A DNA stretch of 64,000 nucleotides from Puffinus mauretanicus (taxonomy: Eukaryota > Chordata > Aves > Procellariiformes > Procellariidae): assembly GCA_023333565.1 (NCBI GenBank), contig JAJKFH010003165.1, forward strand, positions 1,240,001 to 1,304,000, given 5' to 3'. The stretch's first letter is position 1; each line of letters begins with the position of its first letter. The notes below the pieces were generated by a model that ran no database searches, was not told where the DNA came from, and saw nothing but the letters and a program-made list of their open reading frames with translations. Made by a program: the position numbers and the translations under genes. Shown one piece after another: positions 48,331-59,935 of this stretch.

Positions 48331-51300
48331 CTCCACTCATTACAAAGATCAGACTCCCATGGTTAAAACTAATCTTGGGAATATTGCTCTTTGTTTTGTT
48401 TCTCATGAGCAACTCAAGAACCTCAAAGTTCAAATATGAAAGTTAACACCACCTTATACCAAAGCAATCAGGAATTAAAACCAGTGCTAAGTGACATTCT
48501 TCAAAGATGGATGAAGTGTTCTTAAACCTTCTTGCTCTGAGAGCAGAATAAAGCAAAATGCATTCATAGGGAGATGCTCATGAGCAAGATGAACTGAGGC
48601 TGCTCGGCACTGTTGTTTGTGGTCTGAAATCAAGAACAGCAGATCCTGCAGGTGTCATCTGAAAATATATTTGGTTTTGACTGAATACAAGAATGTAGGA
48701 GGGAAGAATGCACCAACATCTGAAATTACTAATACCTTCTCAGAATCAGCAAATAAGGCTTCTTCTTTAGTCCAAATAAGCTTGTGCCTTGTGAATGTCA
48801 TAAGAAAAAATCCTCTATATTAGTTTCTATATAGCGGCAGAAATAGGATTACACTAAAAATTGAAGTAAGAAAAGGAAACAACATCCTCCAGAAATATTT
48901 TTTCTTGCAAGAAAGCAATTATGCAAGACTAACATATTATCTAAGATCCTTATCTGATTAAGAAAAAAATAGTTGAAATTCAAAGAAGGCCTTGAGTCAT
49001 TAGACAGTTTTGAAAGATCCTGTGCATTGAGCTTTCGGCTAAATGAATTATTACTGTTTTTCATGGATGATGTGAATCCATTTTTAAGCAATTAAGTCTG
49101 TAAGCATTATCAACTGCCTGTCTGCTGACAGTTACCTATGCACTCTTCAAAACTAATGTTATGTATGTAGCGGAGGCTTTACGAATGTCATTTATGCTTC
49201 AAAAAGGTGTCATCATGAGAATGAAAGTCTTAACATTTATACTCTGAACTGGCTTGTTTTGAAAGGGAAAGCTGTAAGAGTAGAACAGGACAAGAATCTT
49301 TTGATAGAGCAGTTTTTCAAACCTCTGGAAGATATCAAGCACTGACTCTGATCCACACTTGAATACTCTTTGTCGTCAACCACGGCCACCCTACCACCTC
49401 AAGGCATAAGTATTATTCACCAAATGCATATTGCTTTCTTACAGCTCCTTTTTTGAAAAATTGGAATAAATCTGCTCCCAAACCATGAAAGGCAGCGTGC
49501 TCACAGACGCTGGATGCTTCACAAGTTTCAGCTAAGCCACTCAGCCAATGCAATTCCGTCCTCACTTGCAGTAGTTTTGCCAGACTTGAAAAACATGTTT
49601 CACGAGGTTTAATTAGCTCTGGGAATTAATCTGTAACACAGATATAGGCCCTATCCATAGAGCTTAAGAGGCAAAACTAACACTAAAGTTCTGACTGTGC
49701 CTATCACCATGAAGTATAAATACAGCATTATTACAGCAAAAGCTCTGTCAGGGAAAAATAACTCTGAAAACTTCTTACAGGTACAGCATCATTATCATCT
49801 GTAAGGGATATGAGGAGAGGGCAACGAGCAATAGTCCTGAAAGGCTACAATACTGACTTCTTGAGCATCCTCTACTCAAGCAATGTACAATAGAGGTGAC
49901 AGAATTAATTAAAAGAGAGCTGGCAGCGAAGTCAGAGGCTATAAAATCCAGACAGCTTTTTGTATAATCACATAATAATAATAACGAAGGGAGAAATAGC
50001 AAATACATTTGTCTGGCACTAAGATATAACGTGCAAATATTCAGAAGAGCAGAGGCTGTTTAAAGCTCATCTACAGCGAGAGATTAACATTTATTTTCTT
50101 GATGTGTGCACCACCCAGTTTCTTCTTGGAACTATCCATTTATTTTTTAAATTGGCCAATCATATAGCATTCAATACTACCTCCACACAATAAGCAATCG
50201 ATAAAACCTCACTGACTCTTAGTATTTTCATTCTCTTTTGCATATATAGCCATCTCTATGAAAAATCCCGTTAAGCAGTACCATAAAATGACATCTATAG
50301 TAATTTAGCCAGACAGAGATTCTGTGCCCAGCAGCCAGTTCTTGCAGGCTCTACATACTTTTTCCCCGCTGAATATTAAGCTGACATGCCGATATCAATA
50401 TCTTGCTTCTCATTCTTGCACTGGTTGTGAAACAGAAAAGAATATATATGGTAGCCTTTTTCTGATTGCTATCCTTACCAGAAACTTGTACCAGAAGCTT
50501 GTATTTACTCATATTGCAACTGAAAAAAAAAAAAACATTAATAAAACCCCAACAGAAGGCTGTTACATTCCTTGCACACAGCGCACCCGGCTTTCCTCCA
50601 GCACATCGATGAAGAAGCAGGGGCGCACACTGCAGCTAAACAGCTGATTGAAAAACAATGACCACGCACAGTGCACCAGAAGATGGTTCCTTGAGCTCTG
50701 CTGCACAGCCTTTTTCTTCTCCCAACTGAAACGAAATCAGAGGCTTAATCACCTGTCTTAAACAGGCTCATCTTATATACCGATAGGTCAAATAAAGGGC
50801 TCAGTGGGAGATTTTTCCATTGCCAGAAACCCCACATTATTTTCCAGGAAAAGACGGCTCCTTGACTTCCACTAGAATGTTTGTAGTAATTTTATTCCTT
50901 GCACTGGGGTATTTACTTATTGCATTTTCATTTTCTACCGTAGGCAGTCCCAGCAAACCATTCAGTCAATACACACCTGCGTATCACTGAAGCAACACCT
51001 GATTGATAACTTGGAGCCTAAACCTCAATGAATCCTCAAAAAAGCCAAACTTCTCACAGCAGAAATTATTTTAATATGCATGACTGGTAAATCTGTATTT
51101 TTATTGTGTTTGTAAAAGAAAAGGGTATGAATACAAGAGAATAAAACCTGCACATTAAAATTTTCACTCAGTTTCATTTTGTGGTATTTTACACATTGAT
51201 AATAATACTTTTTCATCACATTTTGGGGCTCTAGCTATTTTCCCGTAAAGAAATGTAAATAGTGCAAAGGGATTCTTTGGCAAAAATCCTACTTTTGACA

Positions 51301-51544
51301 TTAATTTCACAATCCCTCAAGTTTGTAAAGAAGTAATTACAAATCTGGCGACATTTTGCCATTACTTCACACTAATTCAGTTAATTCATCACAGCTTGGC
51401 TCAATAACCTCCTTAGCTTTCAGCCATCTTTTATTTCCTAGTGACACATAAGCTTTGAAGTTTATTTAGCCTAAAACTAAGTTGCCTTGGAAAACAAAGC
51501 GCTCAAATGACAATTATTTATTTGCCCTTTATACCGTAATTTCA

Positions 51545-51690
51545 CTTTGAGATCCCAAAACAGCTTAGCAACCTTACGAAATTCAACCTCATAAAATCCT
51601 TGCTCATGCAAGTTTCTCCACACCTGTTTTACAGATGGGAAAATTACAGCATGGAGAAATTAAGTGGCAAGATGCCCCAAAAGCTTTCCA
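51545..51690 (-). repeat. MIR/CORE-type SINE relic
   Basis: GATCCCAAAACAGCTTAGCA, then CACCTGTTTTACAGATGGGA, then GAGAAATTAAGTGGCAAG follow the antisense order of MIR-type SINEs ('gatctcaaagcactttacaa ... cccattttacagatggggaaactgaggcacagagaggttaagtgacttgccc'). It is the best preserved MIR copy in the window. Confidence 0.7.
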
Positions 51691-52505
51691 TGCCGGTCAG
51701 AAGCAGCATCTCACAACGGCTCCCCACCTCTCCACTTCCAGAAGACAAAACCACCCTGTGAACCATACCAAGGCATCTCCAGCTGCATTTTCTTCAGAGG
51801 ACCTTACTTAAGCAGAGAAGCAAAACCCAAGTAATTCTCCAACTTCCTTCTATGGCCTAAGCCCACAAATCTGGCAAAGATCGCGAGAGGAAGGAAAAGA
51901 AAATTTACTTGGAAGCTTCCCACATCTGTGAGCTGTACTCCCGACACACACGCGATGAGGGGCTACCAGGGGTTTGGTACCCTGTGGGTAGAGCAGAGCT
52001 ACTCAAGGGCAGCCCCAAGCCCGCAGGCGGCTGTGGGCGTTGCTCCTGGCACGGCATCCATCGGCCACATCCGCACAGGCCGGGGAGGACACTGGAAGGC
52101 AGGACACCTGCGGGTCTTGAGAGAGAGAATTAGGGACGGGAAGAGAGTAATGTAGTCCCAGAGATGGGGAGAGAGCAGGGAGAGGTCTGCATGCCCCACC
52201 TCCTGCAGCTTCACCTCCCTCGCAGCCTCCCCACAGGTGCTGAGCCCTTCCCACACCCCGTCACAGCGTCACCCTGCCCACCGAGCAAAGCCTCTGCCAC
52301 AGCCACGAAACAGAGTTCAACCGCTTATATTCTGTAAGTCCCCGTGTCATTTATGTATAAAATATCACAGCAGTCTTACAATGCATCAAATTTGGGATGT
52401 AACGTGAATATCAAAGAAAAAACTTACTGATCTAGAGGTACCCTAAATACTCCACTAGTACTGAAGTACCCTAAAAGGACAAATCAGCTTTCATTGACAT
52501 GAAGA
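51691..52505. other. GC-rich noncoding stretch
   Basis: From about 51940 to 52300 the DNA is about 60% GC with roughly 14 CpG, and several frames are open by composition. No repeat family, start context or splice pattern was recognised. Confidence 0.5.
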
Positions 52506-52653
52506 GATGATGGAGTCTGCATCCTTGGAGATACTCAAAACCCGACTGGACACAGTCCCGGGCAACCAGCTCTAGGTGTCCATGCTTGAGCAGGGGGGTT
52601 GGACAAGATGACCTCCAGAGGCCCCTTCCATCCTCAGCCATTCTGTGATTCTG
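52506..52653 (+). repeat. CR1 LINE 3' end, sense strand
   Basis: The text TGATGGAGTCTGCATCCTTG, GAGATACTCAAAACCCGACT, GGACACAGTCCCGGGCAACC, GAGCAGGGGGGTTGGACAAG and the terminal CCATTCTGTGATTCTG is close to the avian CR1 3' end. It retains the diagnostic ATTCTGTG repeat, and is one of the younger CR1 copies here. It is 5'-truncated and noncoding. Confidence 0.92.
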
Positions 52654-54384
52654 AAGTTCAATCAGAAATATAAGAAGGTAACAGATACATATTTGGTACA
52701 TATTTAGAGTAGACATATTGAGTACAGAGGTAGTATCAGCCAAATTTGTGCGCATGTGTGTACGTGAAACTGCTCTATGCTACAGCCGCAGTTCAGGGAC
52801 TCCCAGAAAGCGCACTGAAGATAGAAGCAGAAGAGGAATTATTCCCGAGCAGGAGAAGAGGGAAGCTGCATCCCCAGAGAGCCCCTCAGAAGAAAGGAAG
52901 CCTTGATGAGGAAAAGCAAGGTTGTGAACCTCTTACAGTACCTATATAATTCGGTTTTAGGAAGTAACATGCTACTGAGTTGCCCACTTGGCTCCAACAG
53001 CCAAACAGAGCTTCAAAGAGGCTCCACTCCACAAGGCAGCACTCTGGAAGATGCATGTTGTTGAGGAAGCACTTTAGTTTAACCCATGTTGAGAGGCATC
53101 TCAGACCTCTAAGTGAGGTCTAAGTGATAAGAAAGTCAGGAGACCAGTGACAGTATTTTCTACGTGTGTGTGAGAGAGTTTCTAATTTTTTAAACAAGAT
53201 TCTATATTTTGTTATGTTAACTTAGAACCAAAGAAAGCTGAAAGAGTAAAAATGCTCTAAAAGCAAACATGGTAAGAGCAGAGCACATACCTCCTGCAGA
53301 AATAATGCAGCCAAATAAAATGGTGTTAATAGAAAGCCCTTCTCAAATCAGGAGTTGATGTACTTCCCAATGAAGAATCAGTTTGAGGGCTGGTATTATC
53401 TACTCTCAATGGTACTTCAGCATGTATCATCTAGCAAGTCTTTCACAGGAGGTACAGTAAAGAGAGACCTCGCAACTTGTAAAAATTCATGCTGTGAGTT
53501 TGTAAAAACACCTTAAACAATAGGGAAGGAAAGGCACTTTATTGTAATGGCATTTTGAAACAAACTAACTCGTGCTTGCTTTATACTGTGCCCTTTGCAT
53601 CAGTCACACATTCACACACCTCTGAACTGAATGACTTTACACTGCCATCAGCAGTGGAGAATGAATGGCACAAGGGCACAAGGATGGTTTCACCCCCTAG
53701 TGCATCCCGGTCCTTGCTACCTCTTTTACTTGCAGCCTTTGGCTTCTGGCCCCGTACGTGTGTGTATGTCGTGGTCCGTGCCTCCGAAGCCTGCAAGCAG
53801 AGCAGACTTATATCAGACATAGCTCTTACTGCTGCTTCCCTGCCCCACCTCAGCTGGCGGAGACCTAACAGAACCTCCACAAAGGCGATGGGAGCCAAGA
53901 ACTACTCTTAACATAGCTCCCGGCGGGGAACTACTGGTAAAGTAACTCCCCTGCTACCAATTGAATAAATTCCCATTGAAGCTCATTTGAATGCAAAGAC
54001 TAAACAAATAAATAAATAACCCCACCTGTACTTTACTTAAGGTTTTTGAAGTATCTTATCTGACATTGAATGTTCCTGACATTAAATATCTAGGTTTTCC
54101 TACATCTGTAGGTAACAATATAATGTTCACGGGAAGTTAAAATATTTGTTATCTGTTTTCAAATGACAAGAACCTAAAGCATTTTCTTTAATTTAACTCT
54201 TCGGTTTTCATCTGCTCACTCTTTTTCAGGTTTCAGTGCTCCCCTGGGAAACATTTTCACAGTTGAAAGCATGCTGTGTCATCTGTTATTCCCCATTTCA
54301 AAATCTTAGACTCTAGTGCAGAAATACACATTAATCATTCATTACTGTATAAATACATGAAAAATTAATAGCCCAGCTAGAATT

Positions 54385-54435
54385 CCAAGGCATCCACTTA
54401 ATGAGCTGGGACTCAAACCTAGGAGCATCATGTCA
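54385..54435 (-). repeat. MIR-type SINE relic (tRNA-like head)
   Basis: AATGAGCTGGGACTCAAACC followed by TAGGAGC matches antisense MIR 'gagctgggattcgaacccaggag', the derived tRNA B-box region. It is short. Confidence 0.4.
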
Positions 54436-55658
54436 TTACTATTACACATATATAAAATAGTGTTCAGAAAGCTTCATCAAATGAGACCTATTACTATAAA
54501 TTCAGCACATTAGACCTGTGAAAAAGCATCAAAACCCAAATTAGGCATTTACCTTCTGCAAGAGGGGAAAAATAACCTTTCTTCTTAATTACGAATGTGT
54601 TACAGAACACTGAAATTCCAATCTTAGACTTTTAAAGATAAAAATTCAAAAAGCAAGTGCCATAAAATACTTGGTAAACTTGCTTCAAGTCTTAGTTAGT
54701 TTAAAAATAAAAAACAGTAACTCTAAATGAGAGAATGCTTGGCAATTTTCAAAATATTTGGATACACTTTGCCAATGTCAATTAAAGCCATGTTTACTGC
54801 TGCAAGAACCAGTTAATGTGACAAATCCCAATATCACAAGCAACGAGAAAATAGTAACAAGCAAGAGTCAAATTATGTAATTATTTTGTTCCAGTGCTCT
54901 GAATTGTAATCTGCCTTCACAATCAGAAGTACATATAATGGCATTTACACAGACTAACAGGAGCAATACAACCATGCCTATTTCCAGGACAGCTGCAATC
55001 ATCGTAGTTTGACCAGAAAGTCTGTGCCAATGCCAGCTTTATCCCAATGACACTTTGAAGCACCTACAGGAAGGCCTCAAAGTAGTTCCTTCTTAGAATC
55101 AGTATTTTTTTCCTTCTCAAAAGTGATAATTTAAAAGCTTTTTTTATTGATGCTACACCACATCCCATCAAGAATACTGGAAAAGCTCAAAAATGAATAA
55201 TAAAAGCAGGCTGACCGGTTCCATTGGGAAAGGGGAAGGCAGTATAGGTGAGAAAAGGCTGGTGGAGGACTCATCATCACCAAGTCACTAGCAAGACAAT
55301 TATTATAACATAAAACTCTCTGCCACAAAGCAAAACAGTTTCTAGAGAAGGAATTAACATATTTCCGGAAAAAACTAAGGTGTAGGATATAGAGCTGGAA
55401 TATATCAATGATCAGATCAAACTGTAATTCTCAGTCTTACAATGTTTTAAAAACTAATTTCCATATTACTGAGGGAGTAAGGAGCCATTTGCATCTATGT
55501 TGTGCAAGAATACTTGATGATCAGGAACAAGCTCCTCTATGACCTGCAAATGCTTTACAATTAGGGGCTATATTTCTGTATTTCCTTAAGCCAGAATGAT
55601 AGTCCTAATTTATTCAAAACTCATTTATATTTTCCTCAGAGAAATTCACATAGCTACC

Positions 55659-55673
55659 AAAAAAAAAAAAAAA
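55659..55673. repeat. Poly-A run (15)
   Basis: Fifteen consecutive A. Confidence 0.95.
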
Positions 55674-58199
55674 TATTATTAAACATCTGAACAGGCTGCT
55701 GGTAGTCTTTTAACTACAAAACATGGCAGAAGCTTTTACATACTTCAAAGGAAATGTGTCCGCCCATAAGCCAAACAAAACTCTATGTACTAGTAAAATC
55801 AAAACTATAGCATGAAGACAGCACCATGATCTTAACCAGATTGCAAAGACCTGACTCCCTGTTTTGCAATGCTTCGCATTACGGGAAAGCTAAAATTCCT
55901 CAGGTCTAATCTCACTTTAAAGCAGTCTGGTTTTGTGAGAGCACATGCATACGCAAACCTATGTATCTCACGGTTAACTGCTTGCACATTTGGCCCCCGC
56001 CAAAACAAAGTGCTGCTGATCACCTGCAACACACCCAAGGCTGCCCTGCTCTCCTTGCCTTAGAAAACCCCAATCTCCTCACAGGTCAGATCCTGACACC
56101 GCTCAAGGGGTATTCAAGAGTCAGAGGGGCAAAGACATTGCCTGCAAAAAAGTCGGAGTGAGGACAGAGACTGATTGCAGCGTGAACAAGGAAACCATAG
56201 TTCAGGCCAAGGCTTTCAGCAAACGGTCCTCACCAAAGCGGGGTTAACGCTGGGTCCCAATCATGCAATTCCCCAAAAAACATACTTTTCCCACCACCCC
56301 TAACTCCTTCAATCTATAAACCTCCAGCTCTGCAAGATGAGACAGAAGTGTTTCAACGACCCGAATTTTTAAACTGTCAAATTACAGGATTACTCCCCCA
56401 AATCAAGTACCATGATTCACTAAGCATGTGCGTTAAGTGGGTAAATTATGCTTTATTTTTAAGAGGTATGTAATTTCGGAATCAAATTAACAGGTACCAC
56501 TGATGCAAAAGAATATTTCTTTTAAGAGTATGAACCAAACCAAGTATCATTAGCTATAAAGAAGAAGAAAGTGGCTCTTGCAACATAGAAAGAAGCATGA
56601 GAAGTTGATACAAAAAGAGCTGAGGAAGCCTGTCTTATGGCAGAAACTCAGCAGAATAATGGATTATTAGTAACAATAATAATAACAGATCCATGATAAC
56701 TTTACAATAGAAGTCCTGAGAATTACAAGTTTCACAGACAATGAGGGCATCAGGGTTTTGTTTTCTCTTGTCAACAAATTCTTTGTTCTGGATGATGATA
56801 AACTTACCCAAATTCCTTACCACCGTCATATCTCTAGACACTGGGAAGAATAATAAAAAGGGAAAAATTAAGCAAAAACACTGGCAGGAGTGAGTGAGCA
56901 CAAAGCTGTACTTAAAATTAACAACAAAAGAAGCCTGAGAAAGAAGTGAAAAAGAAGCCTGTGACATGGTTAATATGAAGAAAGAGATGCGCTCAATGAA
57001 AAAAAGCACACAAAATTAATTCTGAATTTACAGCAATTGATACCACCTGAGAATCAATGGAACTGCCGCAGCATTCAACACGAAATGATCCTTATAATAA
57101 TGACTAATGGTTTTACTATGTATCATACGCTGGGGCTAACCATTACATAACAATTTAAAGTCTATGAAAGTAAATCAGCGTCAACATTGAGCAGCCACAG
57201 GTCTCAGCAAAATTCACTTCCACAAATTCACTCAGTTCAATTAATTCCTAATGTACTTAGCTGTAAAGCTTGTTTGAACCTGTTGGTGTTAAGCTATTGA
57301 ATGTTGCAGGACTTCATATCTTTGAGGCTTGCACCCTGCTATCTAGAGATGCTGTATTGCCTAAGTAAAAACAAACAAATAATTTAAAATTTTTTTTAAA
57401 AGGGCAAAAAAGGGGGAGGGAGGAGCAGCGTTTCCTGCATATATATTGCATCCTCGCCAGACAGAGATGCCATGGGAACGTATGCCCAGTGGCCCAAGCC
57501 GCTGTGGTTCAGAGCCCTCCCCTCCCGCAGCACCTCTGACTCCCTTTTCCTCACCCCATCCTGCCTCAGAGCTGCTCCTCCTAGGTGTCCTCTCCCACCC
57601 ACTGCTCCTAACATCTCCCCCAGCCCCTGTGCCCTTCCCACTGGAGCTTCCAACCCCCAGATCCTCCCTCACCTCTCTCTTTTCTGCTCACTGTTCCAAG
57701 TGCTCTCCTACCTGAGATCCTCAGCCACACCAAAACCCCCAAACCCTGAGCTTTTCTTGCTATGTTTGCAGTAGGACCCCAACGTGATACACCTGTCCTC
57801 CTTTGGCCACCCAGACACTGCTGCTCTCCACTGTCCAGTTTGTAATCACATAGATCTAATTTCCTTGGGAAAATCAGGATAAAACCAGCACCCCCAGTTT
57901 TAACCTCTGGCACCAGATGGGTTTGAGTTGAACTACCCTGACTCTTTGGAGAGGCAGAATCAAATTCTGACCCTGAGGTTCGTTTTCATTTTTTAATGCA
58001 TTAAAAATCAGAACCCAATTACACCCAGTTTGGTGGAAAACGGCATCTATTAAGCACAGAGGAAAAGATGACCAAAGGCTATGGAGGAACCTGCCTTTTC
58101 AAAGGGCATGGACCGCAGATCTCACTCAGGCCCAATGTCCCTCCATATGATTCTCGCATAAAGAACACTCTTATGCCAATCAAAGAGTCATTCAGGTTG

Positions 58200-58562
58200 T
58201 AAGGGATTCAGGGACCTGTCCTGCTGGTCAAGGTAAGGTCAGACCCAAGTTTCTCCTCAGGGCTTTATCCAGTTTAGTCTTGAACACATCAAAGGATGGA
58301 AACCGCACAGCCTCTGGGCAACCTGCTCTACTGCTTAATTATACTCACAATAAAGCTTTTTTCCCTTATACCCAATCTGAACCCCCCCTTCTTCAATTTA
58401 TGGCCATAATCTCTCATTCTCCCGCTACACACATCAGTAAAAGGCCCAGTTCTGCCTTCTTCATAACTTAAGTGCTGGCAGGCTGCTGGTAGGTCCTCCT
58501 GGAGTCTCCCCTCCTCCAGACTGAGCAAGTCCAGGTCCCTGCGTCTATCCTCATAGCTAATG
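58200..58562 (-). repeat. CR1 LINE fragment, antisense
   Basis: About 360 bases of antisense CR1: CAGACCCAAGTTTCTCCTCA, GGGCTTTATCCAGTTTAGTC, CAACCTGCTCTACTGCTTAA, TTATGGCCATAATCTCTCAT, GGCAGGCTGCTGGTAGGTCC and CCAGACTGAGCAAGTCCAGG are all standard phrases of the CR1 3' third in antisense. Both ends are truncated relative to the family. It lies in opposite orientation to the CR1 starting near 59515. Confidence 0.9.
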
Positions 58563-59358
58563 TGTTTACAGCATTATTTAGCCTTGTATAAATCTAACCT
58601 TTATTCAACACTTACCACTGTACTAAAATTAGGTTTTTCTTTCTCTTTGTTTTCATAATAAAAAATTTCAGACTTCTACAGTCGAAAGAATTATTGCCAT
58701 TACTTCTTGTAATGGAACGAGAGTGTTTTTATATTCAGTCATTTCCTCATGAAATAAGGAATTGAAATCATGAAATGAGAGCGTGACCACTCTTTTTTCT
58801 TTTTTTTTCTTTTTTTTTTTTTAATATCAATGCTATAACCATAATAGGCAATAAAGAGAGAAACAGGACCAAATCCATCCTTTCCTCACCTTTTCAAAGG
58901 CACTGTGTCAGTAGCACACAACTCTCGCTACAGTCTGTAGTCAAAAAACAGAAATTACAGCATTTTTCTCAAGTTCCTGGGTAAGTTCATGTCATCTTAG
59001 AGCCTTTCACAGCTTTCTCCATCTCCTTAGCACAAAACACAGGAGTCCAATAGCAGATAACCAAGAAAAATTAAAGCCAAGTACCAATTCAGTAAAGCCT
59101 GTCTGTTAACTACTTAAAAGAATACACTGTGGAGATAAAGGCTGTTAAACTCCATTATAGCCCTAGTAGCTTAAGCATGCGATGCAGGACCTCAGAGTGA
59201 TCACAGTGATCTGTTCTTCCAGAAAGAATTTAATTATCCGACTTACTCTACAGCAACCAATGGTTCGTGTTTTGTAAAAGACAAGCATGGGAGCCACAGT
59301 ATAGAAAACCTTGCTGGCTTACTATGTCACTCCTATTCTGTCTGCCCTGCGTGTACAG
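58563..59358. other. Noncoding stretch with long poly-T
   Basis: It contains an interrupted poly-T tract at 58792-58822. Nothing else was recognised. Confidence 0.7.
58792..58822. repeat. Interrupted poly-T tract
   Basis: Runs of 6, 9 and 14 T separated by single C. Confidence 0.95.
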
Positions 59359-59474
59359 GGTCTCTATCGGAAAAAAAGGGAAAAAAAACTCTATAAATAC
59401 TATCAAAAATATGCACAGTCTACAGAGATTCTGCAGAGAAAGAGAGAAGACTGGCGGACAACTAAACCAGACAG
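59359..59474 (+). CDS. Candidate coding exon, unidentified basic protein
   Basis: This 116-base plus-strand segment is bounded by a strong acceptor (TCCTATTCTGTCTGCCCTGC, then GTGTACAG) and a strong donor (ACAG then GTAAGA). One frame is open for 38 codons (phase 0 at the start, two bases left over). It gives a very basic, charged, helix-prone peptide that begins GLYRKKREKKLYKYYQKYAQ and ends EDWRTTKPD. A second frame is also open throughout, and the third has a stop. A degraded CR1 starts about 40 bases downstream, in the putative intron. I do not recognise a family. The lysine-rich part coincides with poly-A stretches, so the coding look may be partly compositional. No partner exon in the same phase was confirmed. 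Confidence 0.3.
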
Positions 59475-59514
59475 GTAAGAAGCTTGTTGGATGGTCAGGC
59501 TCGGAGTGAGTTGT

Positions 59515-59935
59515 AGTCTACCCAGAGACCACCATCAAGCGGAGAACTGCAGCGGTCTGTCCTGAGACCTCTCCAGTTTAACATCTTTATCAATGACCTG
59601 GAGGAGGCGATGGTGTGCACCGTGCCTCGGTAGCAAAGGCATCCTGCAGCTCCTGGGAGGTATGAACAGGGGCACACTCTGGACATCAAGGGTAGGGATT
59701 GTTCCCCTCTGCGCGGCACATGTCAGACCACATCTAGATGCTGTGTTCAGTTCTGGACCCCAGCACAGGAAAGAAACTGTTTCTCCGTGAGGACAGCGAG
59801 GCAGGGGAGCAGGTCACCCCGAGAGGCTGTGCCATCCCCAACCTTGGAGGGTTTCAAGCTCGGACTGATCCAAGCCCTGAGCAGCCTGGTCTGCTCCCAG
59901 AGCTGGCCCTGTTTTGGGAGGAAAGGCCCACATCC
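59515..59935 (+). repeat. CR1 LINE fragment with internal deletions, sense strand
   Basis: CCAGTTTAACATCTTTATCA, ATGACCTGGAGGAGGCGATG, AGACCACATCTAGATGCTGT, GTTCAGTTCTGGACCCCAGC, GGAGGGTTTCAAGCTCGGAC and CCAAGCCCTGAGCAGCCTGG all match the CR1 reverse transcriptase C-terminal and 3' region in order. The spacing is shorter than in a full element, so internal pieces are missing. The frames are broken and no protein is encoded. Confidence 0.88.

Larger units (their letters stand above)
34916..51544. other. Very long noncoding stretch
   Basis: About 16.6 kb without a supported gene. It contains GC-rich islets at about 35209-35470, 38600-38930 and 39900-40130. Simple repeats are (GT)9 at 39569-39586, (AC)n at 43257-43268 and poly-T at 47754-47766 and 47956-47970. 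Two perfect short tandem duplications lie at 38953-38982 and 42739-42762, and an 11-bp hairpin at 48301-48330. An old repeat sits near 36160-36250. Splice-bounded open segments at 38406-38502 and 40533-40597 are reported as findings. Confidence 0.65.
52654..58199. other. Long noncoding stretch
   Basis: No supported gene. It includes (AAAT)n at 54003-54018, a MIR relic at 54385-54435, a poly-A run at 55659-55673, a 33-base splice-bounded segment on the minus strand at 56808-56840, and a C/T-rich block at about 57440-57740 that opens many frames by composition. Confidence 0.65.

Noticed and set aside
57361..57774. Cluster of overlapping open frames on both strands
   Set aside because: The block is C/T-rich on the plus strand, which removes stop codons in several frames at once. 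No start, splice or motif evidence.
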